A DNA stretch of 5,683 bases from an uncultured Opitutia bacterium (lineage in GTDB: Bacteria; Verrucomicrobiota; Verrucomicrobiia; Opitutales; UBA953). Where the stretch lies: positions 1 to 5,683 of the forward strand of contig CAIXQT010000256.1 of NCBI GenBank assembly GCA_903921665.1. Reading direction: 5' to 3'. Positions 1 through 5,683 of this stretch are shown piece after piece. The notes beneath the pieces are model-generated. The model was not told the DNA's origin. It was given only the letters and a program-made list of their open reading frames with translations, and did no database searches. Position numbers and translations under genes: made by a program. Within the stretch, counting starts at the first letter, position 1; each line of letters opens with the position of its first letter.

Positions 1-424
1 CCGCGCTGACGCGGCGCGTCGGCACGGTGATGATGCGCATGCCCGTGGTGTAGAGTTCCTCGGGGTAGAGCTTGATGGTATCCGCGATGCAGACGATCGA
101 CGGGGTGGGGCAGTTCTTCGGCGAGAGGCCGAGGTCGCCGAAGCCGCGGGAGACGACCAGGCGGATGTAACCGTCGGTCAGGTTGTTGCGGCGGCAGGAT
201 TCGCAGACGATTTCGGCGATCTCCTTGCGGGACCAGGGCATCTCGAGGCAGAGGGCCTTGGCGGACATCTCGAGGCGCTCGAGGTGTTCGTCCAGGCGGA
301 AGACGCAGCCTTTGTAGAGGCGGATGCCTTCGAAGATGCCGTCACCATAGAGGAAGCCATGGTCGAAGACCGAGATTTTGGCGTCGGCCTTGGGGTAGAA
401 CTTTCCGTCGATGTAGACTTCCAT
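1..424 (-). CDS. ilvE: Branched-chain-type class IV aminotransferase, N-terminal part
   Basis: This is the first 141 residues of a fold-type IV PLP aminotransferase; the rest lies beyond the left edge. It opens MEVYIDGKFYP and carries the family block FDHGFLYGDGIFEGIR at residues 20-35. Arg43 in FRLDEHLERL is the expected phosphate-binding arginine, and YIRLVVSRGFGDLGL follows at 86-100. The last visible residues (TVPTRRVSA) normally lie just before the PLP lysine segment, so the catalytic lysine itself is not in the window. Family knowledge: IlvE transfers the amino group between glutamate and the 2-oxo acids of leucine, isoleucine and valine in the cytoplasm. The N-terminal pattern fits the short (about 290-310 residue) IlvE type better than D-amino acid transaminase or aminodeoxychorismate lyase, although class IV members are hard to separate without the C-terminal half. 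The ATG at 424-422 is the natural start, but no clear Shine-Dalgarno precedes it. The gene lies 81 bases downstream of the ligase on the same strand. Confidence 0.85.
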   Translation of the reverse strand, partial: MEVYIDGKFYPKADAKISVFDHGFLYGDGIFEGIRLYKGCVFRLDEHLERLEMSAKALCLEMPWSRKEIAEIVCESCRRNNLTDGYIRLVVSRGFGDLGLSPKNCPTPSIVCIADTIKLYPEELYTTGMRIITVPTRRVSA

Positions 425-475
425 GGTGGTGAAAAGCCCAAGTTGGCGGGTGGGGGCGGGTTTTTCCAGCCCGAA

Positions 476-506
476 AGCCCCTTTTAAGGCGGTAATCTCC
501 GGGGCT
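476..506 (-). terminator. Weak stem-loop at the end of the ligase gene
   Basis: Perfect 6-base arms AGCCCC (476-481) and GGGGCT (501-506) enclose a 19-base loop. In the minus-strand transcript a G·U pair can extend the stem to seven. The arm nearest the ligase overlaps its TGA stop (508-506). Only a short run of three T follows, so this is a poor intrinsic terminator. It may not separate the ligase from the aminotransferase gene. The rest of 425-505 shows nothing else. Confidence 0.2.
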
Positions 507-1738
507 CAGGCCGCTTCGCGGACCGTCAGGCGGAATTTCCCTGAATCCTCAGGGGTGATCAAGCTGACGGACTCCGCGGTGACGGCGGCGCCCAATAGGC
601 GTCCGAGTTCGTTCGTGAGGTGGGCTTGGGCCGTACGCAGGGTATCGCCTTCGGCTTCGGGAAGCAGCAAGAGCTGGGCGGAACCGTCAGGCTTCTGACG
701 CAGTTGATAGTGCGCGATGCCGGAGGTTCCGGCGAAGGCCTGATCGATCATGCGCGTGGTGAGCACGCTTCCGTCCGCGGCCCGAAGCGCGTCGCGCTTG
801 CGGCCGTGCACGCGATAGCCGTCCGGCTTTCGTTCGACATAGTCGCCGATCTCATAGCGGAGCAGGGGCAGGTAGGGATTGGTCAGCGTCGTGACAAGGA
901 GCTCGCCGAGCCCTTCGTTGGCCGTCGTCTCGAGCAGCGCGGTGCCCGGGCTCGGCTGCATCGCACCGTCGACTTCGATGAGCAGGTGGCCGGTCTCGCT
1001 TGAGCCGTAAAGATTGATGACGGGTACGCCGAAGACCCGCTCCATGATGGCGCGGTGGATGACGCTGGTGTATTCGTAGCTCGTCAGGATGAAGCGCAGG
1101 GAAGGGAAGCGCAGGCCGTGGCGCTCGCAATACAAGGCGAACCAAGCCCCGTGGACAGGGTCGACGTCGAGGAACGCCGGCGTCCAGTCGGCGACTTCTT
1201 TGGCCATGCCGGAGAGCTTGTCTTCTCCGAGCGTGAAGGGGATGCGCGACTGGTTGACGAAGAGGCTGTCGCCGAGCGTCCGCTGGTCGAGATTCAGCCA
1301 GCGGTTATAACAGCTGACGCCGCTGCAGCCCGGAGTCGTGAGTACGGCCCTTCGGAGGGTGGGACGGTCGCCGAAGAGTTCGGCCAGAAAGGGATTCCGC
1401 ACCAAGGCCTCGCGTTCCTGTTCGGCCCACCAGGATTTGCCGAAGACGACGCGGACGCTGGCGCCGGAAGTCCCGGAGGTGCTTTCTTCTTCGATCAAGC
1501 CGCGGGCGAGCAGGTCCTTGAGCTCCATGCCCGCGGGCAGGAAGCCTTCGGGCGAATGCTCGCGCAACTGGTTTTTGGAGATGCGCGGTAGGTCGGTGAG
1601 GCGTGGCGAAGGGAGGGAGAGCGCGGCCTGCCAGACCGGCACGGCGTAGAACGCCACTCCTGTCGTCTGTCCGATGGCGTCCCGCAGGCAGGCCGTACTG
1701 TCCGGAGACAGCGTGGCGGGCATGGACGGATTCGGCAT
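506..1738 (-). CDS. Phenylacetate-CoA ligase-like ANL adenylate-forming enzyme
   Basis: This 410-residue protein has the full motif order of the ANL superfamily in the compact PaaK/CapK-like form. The phosphate-binding loop STSGTSG is at residues 86-92 and the acid-activating motif YGSSETG is at 244-250. LLRYEIGD (292-299) corresponds to the ribose-binding aspartate motif. GRKRD (312-316) marks the hinge to the C-terminal domain, and Lys401 in SGKFR is the likely adenylation lysine. Family knowledge: such enzymes activate a carboxylic acid with ATP and usually load it onto CoA, with aryl-acetates as the classic substrates. The N-terminal DLPRISKNQLRE (49-60) also resembles the PaaK-like entry segment. 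The length is close to the usual 420-440 residues, and nothing looks truncated or mutated. The substrate cannot be read from sequence; an aryl or other carboxylate, or a non-CoA acceptor, are all possible. The start is the furthest upstream ATG (1738-1736): an in-frame TAA lies further upstream, there is no Shine-Dalgarno, and Met6 is an alternative. The gene is divergent from the oxidoreductase and followed by an ilvE-like gene. Confidence 0.85.
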   Translation of the reverse strand: MPNPSMPATLSPDSTACLRDAIGQTTGVAFYAVPVWQAALSLPSPRLTDLPRISKNQLREHSPEGFLPAGMELKDLLARGLIEEESTSGTSGASVRVVFGKSWWAEQEREALVRNPFLAELFGDRPTLRRAVLTTPGCSGVSCYNRWLNLDQRTLGDSLFVNQSRIPFTLGEDKLSGMAKEVADWTPAFLDVDPVHGAWFALYCERHGLRFPSLRFILTSYEYTSVIHRAIMERVFGVPVINLYGSSETGHLLIEVDGAMQPSPGTALLETTANEGLGELLVTTLTNPYLPLLRYEIGDYVERKPDGYRVHGRKRDALRAADGSVLTTRMIDQAFAGTSGIAHYQLRQKPDGSAQLLLLPEAEGDTLRTAQAHLTNELGRLLGAAVTAESVSLITPEDSGKFRLTVREAA

Positions 1739-1877
1739 ATCTGCAGGGTGACGGATAGTTGGTGGAAAGCAAAACGCAGGCGTCCTTTAACGGCGGAATA
1801 GTGTCAAATAGCGGCATTCATGCGCGTGGGGGAACTATCATGATTGAACGAGGTCTTTTCTCCTCATAACACCCCGT
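1739..1877. promoter_or_regulatory. Divergent intergenic region between ligase and oxidoreductase genes
   Basis: These 139 bases separate two outward-facing genes and must hold or transmit both start signals. On the minus strand an exact TTGACA (complement of 1802-1807) resembles a -35 box, but no good -10 lies 16-18 bases downstream. On the plus strand TATCAT (1836-1841) resembles a -10 box without a convincing -35. The 8-base palindrome ATCATGAT (1837-1844) overlaps it and could be part of an operator, although a site this short can arise by chance. No Shine-Dalgarno is evident before either start. The region is lower in GC than the flanking genes. The promoter assignments are inference. 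Confidence 0.35.
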
Positions 1878-3164
1878 ATGCGATTACCCCGTCGTTCTTT
1901 CCTGCGTAAGGCTGCTGTCGCCGCCCTTGGCTTCACGATCATCCCGCGCCACGTCCTTGGCCGCGGCTTCATCCCGCCGAGCGAGACCCTGAACCATGTC
2001 ATCGTCGGTTGCGGCGGCATCTCCGCGATGCACTCCGAGCCGCGCATGACCGGCAAGAACCGCATCGTCGGCATCTGCGACGTGGACAGCAAGCGCATGC
2101 AGACGAAGCTCGACCGTATCAAGCAGGCCGGCGGCGGCACGCCGATGACGGCCGAGGATTTCCGCGAGGTCATCGCGATGCCCGACGCCGACGTCGTCCA
2201 CGTCTGCACCCCGCCGCACTGGCATGGCGTCATCGCCGCCATGGCGGCCCGCCGTGGCAAGGCCGTCTGGTGTGAGAAGCCTCTCACGCGTACGATCGGC
2301 GAAGGCATCGCCTTGAGCCGCGTCGTCCAGCAGACCGGCGTGCCTTTCCGGGTGAACACCTGGTTCCGGCTCAACCGCACCAACTATTACGGCGTCGGCC
2401 CGGCCCGCGAGATCCGCCGCGTCGTCGCCAGCGGCGTCCTCGGCGGCCCGCTGACCGTCCGGCTCGCGCCTGTCGGTGGCATCGCCTGGAAGGTGAACCT
2501 GTGGACCGGCAAGCCCGACCTCACGCCTCAGCCGATTCCGGCGAACCTCAATTGGGACATGTACTGCGGCCCTTCGGCGCTCATCCCTTACCACCCGCAC
2601 CGCGCGCACGGCTCGTTCCGCGGATATTGGAATTTCGACCAGGGCGGCCTCGGCGACATGGGTCAGCACTTCCTCGATCCGGTCCAGTATTTCCTCGGCA
2701 AGGACAACGAATCCCCGATCAGCGCCGAGTGTGACGCGCCCCCGCAGGATGCGATGGCCTGTGGTGTCTGGAAGACCGTCACGCTGACCTACAAGGACGG
2801 CACGCGCATCATCCTCGAATCGGAACTCGCCGAGCGTAATCCGAACAACCCCTTCCTCGAGGGGCCCAACGGCAAACTGTTCGCCGGCATGCGTTGCGAT
2901 CGGCCGGAGCTGCTCGCCAAGGCAGCGGAGTTTCCGCTGCCCGAATACCAGGAAGACGACTTCGACGTGTGCGCCCGTGAGAAACGTCCGTTCGGTTACG
3001 GCGTCAACGAGGCCTTCCGGAGCTCGACGCTCGTCAATCTCGCCGCTCTCAGCGTCCGCTTGGGCCGCAAGCTGAACTACAAGTCCGACGCCAGTGGCTT
3101 CATCGGCGACGACCAAGCTAACCATCTCCACACGCCGGCCCTCCGTGGCAACTGGGCCATCTGA
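1878..3164 (+). CDS. Tat-exported Gfo/Idh/MocA family oxidoreductase
   Basis: This 428-residue NAD(P)-dependent oxidoreductase starts with a twin-arginine signal: PRRSFLRK at residues 4-11, then a hydrophobic stretch AAVAALGFTIIP (12-23). The Rossmann domain follows, with nucleotide-binding VGCGGIS at 43-49 and the acidic turn CDVD at 67-70. CTPPHWH (110-116) comes before the family hallmark EKPL at 133-136, where Lys134 is the catalytic lysine. GDMGQHFLDP (259-268) supplies the usual catalytic histidine, His264. The C-terminal domain ends with a long AN-containing tail typical of Gfo/Idh/MocA proteins from Planctomycetota and Verrucomicrobiota. Family knowledge: these enzymes oxidise or reduce hydroxyls of sugars, inositols or their derivatives, with cofactor loaded before Tat export. 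The substrate is not predictable here. The ATG at 1878 is chosen because it places the twin arginine directly at the N-terminus; no Shine-Dalgarno is visible. The following secreted-protein gene starts 22 bases after the stop, so co-transcription is likely. Confidence 0.92.
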   Translation: MRLPRRSFLRKAAVAALGFTIIPRHVLGRGFIPPSETLNHVIVGCGGISAMHSEPRMTGKNRIVGICDVDSKRMQTKLDRIKQAGGGTPMTAEDFREVIAMPDADVVHVCTPPHWHGVIAAMAARRGKAVWCEKPLTRTIGEGIALSRVVQQTGVPFRVNTWFRLNRTNYYGVGPAREIRRVVASGVLGGPLTVRLAPVGGIAWKVNLWTGKPDLTPQPIPANLNWDMYCGPSALIPYHPHRAHGSFRGYWNFDQGGLGDMGQHFLDPVQYFLGKDNESPISAECDAPPQDAMACGVWKTVTLTYKDGTRIILESELAERNPNNPFLEGPNGKLFAGMRCDRPELLAKAAEFPLPEYQEDDFDVCAREKRPFGYGVNEAFRSSTLVNLAALSVRLGRKLNYKSDASGFIGDDQANHLHTPALRGNWAI

Positions 3165-3186
3165 GCGAACCCCTATTGATAAGACC

Positions 3187-4074
3187 ATGAAGCCTCTTTC
3201 TCTCTTCCTCGCCTGCGCGGCCTGTCTCGTCGGATTCGCGGCCGAAGCCCCGTCCGACGCCACCTTCGCCGACCTCTTGGTCGCCGAGAAGCGACTCGCG
3301 GCCCAGCAGGCGATCTTCGACCACTCGCGCACCTTCATCAAAGCCTCGCCCGAAGCCAAGGCTTGGTTCGACCGTGTCCGCGCCACCGCCAAGTCTTCCG
3401 AAAGCCCTGAAACGCAAGCCGCCTTGGCTCAGGTCTTGCTCCTCGACCCCGCTTACAAGCCGCTCCTGCCGCTCAATCCGAAGCAGGCGCAGGAGTATGA
3501 TTCCCCTGCCGGCACGACACCTGAGACCAAACTCGCCGAACTCGAGCGCCTGCTCGACCTTCGTCGCTCCTCGAAGGAATACCCGCTGACCAACGACGAA
3601 TTGGTCGCGCTCACGAATCACGAGGACTTCGCGACCGCCCAGCGCGCGAATCGTCTGCTGCGTCGTGTCAGCCCCTCCATCGCCGCTCCGATCCTCTGGG
3701 ATCGTCTGGCGAAATTGACGCAGCGTTCGCAGGTCCAGGAGGTCGAAGATGAGATCCTGCGCCTGCCCGCCCACATCGCCACCAAGCTTACCCCCGTCAC
3801 CCCGGTCGGTTCAACCCTTGCCTCCAAGGCGGCCTGGGCCCGGATCGTCGCCGTCCGCGCCAACCGTTTCGGGAAGATGCGCCCGCTGCTGAAGGAATCC
3901 GTTCTGCCGTTGCTGAAAGGACCGGCCAACGAACTGACCGAAGCAGCATGGGCCACCGTGCCCCGGCTCTTCGCCGAGGCCGACCGTGCCGTGCTGACCG
4001 AGGCCTCCCAGGGGCTTTCCGAACGCCTGGCGCCGAAGGCCAAGGCGGCGCTGGAAGCCCTGCCGGCTAAGTAA
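3187..4074 (+). CDS. Secreted alpha-helical protein of unknown function
   Basis: I do not recognise this 295-residue protein. It begins MKPLSLFLACAACLVGFAAEAP, a typical Sec signal peptide with one early lysine, a hydrophobic core and a plausible signal peptidase cut after the GFA or GFAA segment. The cysteines at 10 and 13 do not form a good lipobox, so a lipoprotein is less likely. The mature part is rich in Ala, Leu, Glu, Lys and Arg and reads as successive amphipathic helices (for example TKLAELERLLDLRR and the TEAAWATVPRLFAEADRAVL segment). This resembles an alpha-solenoid or HEAT-like scaffold, but I cannot point to a defined repeat. No catalytic motif stands out. The open frame extends back to 3094 inside the oxidoreductase gene; the ATG at 3187 is preferred because it gives a clean signal peptide and avoids that overlap. 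The 22-base gap to the oxidoreductase implies one transcript and perhaps a shared periplasmic setting. Confidence 0.75.
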   Translation: MKPLSLFLACAACLVGFAAEAPSDATFADLLVAEKRLAAQQAIFDHSRTFIKASPEAKAWFDRVRATAKSSESPETQAALAQVLLLDPAYKPLLPLNPKQAQEYDSPAGTTPETKLAELERLLDLRRSSKEYPLTNDELVALTNHEDFATAQRANRLLRRVSPSIAAPILWDRLAKLTQRSQVQEVEDEILRLPAHIATKLTPVTPVGSTLASKAAWARIVAVRANRFGKMRPLLKESVLPLLKGPANELTEAAWATVPRLFAEADRAVLTEASQGLSERLAPKAKAALEALPAK

Positions 4075-4095
4075 GCGACACCTCGCTTGTCGCTT
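4073..4095 (+). terminator. Perfect 8-bp stem-loop at the end of the secreted-protein gene
   Basis: Arms AAGCGACA (4073-4080) and TGTCGCTT (4088-4095) are perfect inverted repeats around a 7-base loop. The stem begins inside the TAA stop codon (4072-4074). No T-tract follows, so it is not a standard intrinsic terminator; it could be a U-less terminator or an mRNA 3'-end stabiliser. The possible upstream TTG start for shikimate kinase (4087) falls at the edge of the loop, which argues for the later ATG. Confidence 0.4.
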
Positions 4096-4128
4096 GCCGA
4101 GAGGCGGGCAGGGGTTTGCTATGGCGGT

Positions 4129-4698
4129 ATGGCGCCAGTCGCGAACAAGGAAGACTCTCCGAACCTGATCCTCGCCGGATTCATGGGCACGGGGAAGTCC
4201 GCGCTCGGACGCCAGCTGGCCAAGCGCTGGCGCCGTCGCTTCTACGACACCGACGAACTTGTCGAGAAGCTGGCCGGCGCTTCGATCGCCGACATCTTCG
4301 CCGAGCATGGCGAGGAGCATTTCCGCGCGCTGGAACGTCAGGTGGTCGAAAGCCTGCTGCCTCCGAACGGCGCGGTCATCGCCTGCGGGGGTGGTTTGGT
4401 GGTCCCGCCCGGCATGGGCGAGCTCGTCCGCTCGAAGGGCATCGTCGTCACGCTGTTCGCCTCGGTGGACACGATCCTGCGTCGCACCGCGGGTAATTCG
4501 CGCCGGCCGCTCCTCAAGGGCGACGACCCGGAGGCCAAGATCCGCGACCTGATGAAGAAGCGCGAGCAGGCTTATATGAAGGCGGGTATCGCCGTATATA
4601 CCGACGGTCGTTCGTTGCAGCAGCTTTGCGTGATCGTCGAGCGCGTCTACGAACGCGAAGCCCGCGCGCTGCTCAAGTCGCGTCCGAAGCCGGAATAG
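4129..4698 (+). CDS. aroK: Shikimate kinase
   Basis: Shikimate kinase phosphorylates the 3-hydroxyl of shikimate with ATP in the cytoplasm, on the way to chorismate and the aromatic amino acids. From the ATG at 4129 the protein has 189 residues, close to the usual 170-190. The Walker A loop GFMGTGKS is at 17-24 and the Mg/shikimate-binding DTD at 40-42. FRALE (65-69) carries the substrate arginine, and the glycine triplet ACGGG is at 85-89. The lid arginine lies in RRPLL (125-129), and a second conserved arginine is in KKREQAY (143-149). All key residues are present. The frame extends to a TTG at 4087, but those 14 extra residues show no family similarity and lie over a stem-loop; AGGGG at 4110-4114 is somewhat far (14 bases) from the chosen ATG. 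An overlapping out-of-frame ATG at 4121 is not used. The 3' end overlaps aat, read convergently, by 26 bases. The aroK/aroL choice is nominal. Confidence 0.93.
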   Translation: MAPVANKEDSPNLILAGFMGTGKSALGRQLAKRWRRRFYDTDELVEKLAGASIADIFAEHGEEHFRALERQVVESLLPPNGAVIACGGGLVVPPGMGELVRSKGIVVTLFASVDTILRRTAGNSRRPLLKGDDPEAKIRDLMKKREQAYMKAGIAVYTDGRSLQQLCVIVERVYEREARALLKSRPKPE

Positions 4699-5392
4699 GT
4701 GCGAACGCATCGCCCGCGGGCGGCTCGTCGCGGAAACGCTTCACCACCTCCAGAAATTCGGCGCGGTCGATGAGGAAGGCGCCGAGGCTGGCGAGATGCG
4801 GCGTGGGAACCTGGCAGTCGATCAGGAAGTAGCCGCAGGCGGCGAGTCGGTCGACGAGCGTCGCGAAGCCGACCTTCGACGCGTCGGCCTTGAGGTGGAA
4901 CATCGATTCGCCGTGGAAGAGACGGCCGAGGGCCACGCCATAGAGTCCGCCGACGAGCTGGCCTTCCCAGCTGACTTCGACGCTGTGGGCGATGCCGAGT
5001 CGGTGTAGGTCACAATAGGCCGCGATCATGTCGTCGTTGATCCAGGTGCCGTCCTGGCCGGGGCGGGGGACTTCCGAGCAGCGGCGCATGACGGTCTCGA
5101 ACTGCTGGTCGAAGGTGACCGACCAGCCCTGCTTGCGCATCGTCTTCTTGAGGCTGTCCGTCAGGCGGAAGTCCGCCGGCCGCATCACGAAGCGAGGGTC
5201 CGGGCACCACCACTTGACCGGTTCGCCGGCGGAATACCAGGGGAAGATGCCTGCCCGGTAGGCCTTGATCAGGTTGGGCGCATCGAGCTTACCACCGCGG
5301 GCCAAGGGCGCGCGGGCGGGAGCTTTCGACGGATCGCCGCGGGTCCATTCCTGCATCGCCGATACCTTCGGCGATGCGGGAACGGCGGGCAA
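4673..5392 (-). CDS. aat: Leucyl/phenylalanyl-tRNA--protein transferase
   Basis: Aat transfers Leu or Phe from charged tRNA to proteins with N-terminal Arg or Lys, marking them for ClpS/ClpAP degradation. The 239-residue reading shows the whole family pattern: AYRAGIFPWYSAGEP (44-58), KWWCPDPRF (60-68), DGTWI (114-118), AHSVEV (135-140), LVGGLYGV (146-153), GESMF (161-165) and IDCQ (191-194). The IDCQ block contains the aspartate and glutamine implicated in catalysis in the E. coli enzyme. The length matches E. coli Aat (234). Two starts are possible. TTG at 5392-5390 lies 2 bases after the upstream gene's stop, with AAGGA 6 bases before it. ATG at 5356-5354 gives 227 residues, with GAAGG 8 bases before it. 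The first 28 or so residues before PLARGG are not conserved, so homology does not decide. The gene is probably in an operon with the helix-turn-helix gene and converges on shikimate kinase. Confidence 0.94.
   Translation of the reverse strand: MPAVPASPKVSAMQEWTRGDPSKAPARAPLARGGKLDAPNLIKAYRAGIFPWYSAGEPVKWWCPDPRFVMRPADFRLTDSLKKTMRKQGWSVTFDQQFETVMRRCSEVPRPGQDGTWINDDMIAAYCDLHRLGIAHSVEVSWEGQLVGGLYGVALGRLFHGESMFHLKADASKVGFATLVDRLAACGYFLIDCQVPTPHLASLGAFLIDRAEFLEVVKRFRDEPPAGDAFAPIPASDAT
5353..5377 (-). promoter_or_regulatory. Perfect 9-bp inverted repeat around the alternative aat start
   Basis: Arms 5353-5361 (GCATCGCCG) and 5369-5377 (CGGCGATGC) are exact inverted repeats with a 7-base loop. In the aat transcript the loop reads AAGGUAU, so the AAGG ribosome-binding bases are exposed, and the 3' arm contains the AUG at 5356-5354. 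If that AUG is the true start, the hairpin could control its access. If TTG at 5392 is the start, the repeat encodes residues 6-14 and may be incidental. It also sits 18 bases past the upstream gene's stop, so a U-less terminator or processing site is an alternative. Confidence 0.4.
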
Positions 5393-5394
5393 GG

Positions 5395-5683
5395 TTAGTC
5401 CTTGGTGATGTTGTAGACCGACGGGATCGAAATGCCCAGCTCAGCGGCGATCTCCCGGACCGGGGCGCCTTTCTTGCGCATGTTCTGGGCCTTCGTGCGC
5501 ATGCTGTCCGAAATCTGGGCACGGGCGCGGTTCGGGCGGGAGAGCAGCTTGATCAGGCGCTTGGCGAGCTCAGGCTTCGAGAGGCCGGCGACTTCGCGTT
5601 CGATCAGGGACTGACGTTCGCTGTGCTCGTCTTCCCACGTCTGGACGGCCAGGTCGCGGGCCTTGGAGAGGGCGGCGCGGACG
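5395..5683 (-). CDS. Helix-turn-helix protein, C-terminal part
   Basis: This reading frame enters from the right edge and gives 95 complete C-terminal residues ending at TAA (5397-5395); the start is outside the window. Its first visible half is highly charged and helical (SKARDLAVQTWEDEHSER, then LSKPELAKRLIKLLSRPNRA). The end is a clear helix-turn-helix of the resolvase/Hin-like type: KKGAPVREIAAELGIS, followed by a recognition helix IPSVYNITKD that ends the protein. This suggests DNA binding through the C-terminus. No recombinase catalytic motif is visible, although the missing N-terminus could change the picture. It could be a small transcription regulator or nucleoid-associated protein; I do not recognise the family. 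The stop lies 2 bases from the TTG start of aat, or 38 bases from its ATG, so the two genes are probably co-transcribed. Confidence 0.7.
   Translation of the reverse strand, partial: VRAALSKARDLAVQTWEDEHSERQSLIEREVAGLSKPELAKRLIKLLSRPNRARAQISDSMRTKAQNMRKKGAPVREIAAELGISIPSVYNITKD
5399..5403 (-). promoter_or_regulatory. Shine-Dalgarno for the TTG start of aat
   Basis: AAGGA on the minus strand lies 6 bases upstream of the TTG at 5392-5390, inside the last codons of the helix-turn-helix gene. It is the best-spaced Shine-Dalgarno-like site I found in the window and supports translationally linked expression. A competing site, GAAGG at 5369-5365, serves the ATG at 5356. Confidence 0.4.

Noticed and set aside
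1305..1817. A 170-codon minus-strand frame starting upstream of the ligase, considered as a frameshifted N-terminus
   Set aside because: The ligase frame already carries a complete PaaK-like N-terminus from 1738, and the other frame becomes Arg/Pro/His-rich shadow sequence inside it.
3094..3186. N-terminal extension of the secreted protein overlapping the oxidoreductase gene
   Set aside because: The added 31 residues would bury the signal peptide internally. The ATG at 3187 gives a standard signal peptide and a clean intergenic gap.
1884..3392. A 502-codon open frame on the minus strand, antisense to the oxidoreductase and the start of the secreted-protein gene
   Set aside because: Its translation is low-complexity, rich in Arg, Ala, Val, Gly and Asp, with no recognisable domain. 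The opposite strand encodes an intact conserved enzyme, so this is an open shadow frame caused by GC-rich codon use.
4087..4128. TTG start for shikimate kinase, adding 14 residues
   Set aside because: The extra residues have no family match and lie over a stem-loop. The ATG at 4129 gives the normal length before the Walker A loop.
5395..5683. Possible site-specific recombinase, suggested by the resolvase-like helix-turn-helix
   Set aside because: No catalytic serine or tyrosine recombinase motif is visible in the available 95 residues, and no inverted or attachment repeats flank it. Only a DNA-binding call is supported.

Overview
The window is a gene-dense, GC-rich stretch of bacterial chromosome with seven protein-coding genes, two of them cut by the window edges. 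No RNA genes, insertion sequences, CRISPR arrays or other mobile-element signatures are visible. The mix suggests a member of the PVC group, perhaps Verrucomicrobiota: a Tat-exported Gfo/Idh/MocA oxidoreductase beside a secreted protein of unknown function, with few clear Shine-Dalgarno sequences. That placement is inference from gene style, because there is no 16S or other marker here.

Layout. Bases 1-1738 are read from the minus strand. A phenylacetate-CoA-ligase-like ANL enzyme (1738 to 506) is followed after 81 bases by the N-terminal half of a branched-chain-type class IV aminotransferase (424 to the left edge). A 139-base divergent intergenic region (1739-1877) separates these from a plus-strand series: a Tat-signal Gfo/Idh/MocA oxidoreductase (1878-3164), a secreted alpha-helical protein of unknown function (3187-4074) and shikimate kinase (4129-4698). 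The shikimate kinase gene converges on and overlaps by 26 bases the minus-strand leucyl/phenylalanyl-tRNA-protein transferase gene aat (5392 to 4673). Immediately upstream of aat, on the same strand, is the C-terminal part of a small helix-turn-helix protein (right edge to 5395).

How the genes relate. Three are core metabolism or protein quality control: IlvE-type aminotransferase for amino acid synthesis, AroK/AroL for the shikimate pathway, and Aat for N-end-rule tagging. The oxidoreductase and secreted helical protein look like a lineage-style exported pair with unknown substrate. The ligase and aminotransferase may be co-transcribed, but a shared pathway is not established.

I do not see a convincing new defence, mobile or biosynthetic system. 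The most interesting local signal is a perfect 9-bp inverted repeat at 5353-5377. In the aat transcript it would place a possible ribosome binding site in the loop and an AUG in the 3' arm. Two other stem-loops (476-506 and 4073-4095) overlap stop codons and lack strong U-tracts.
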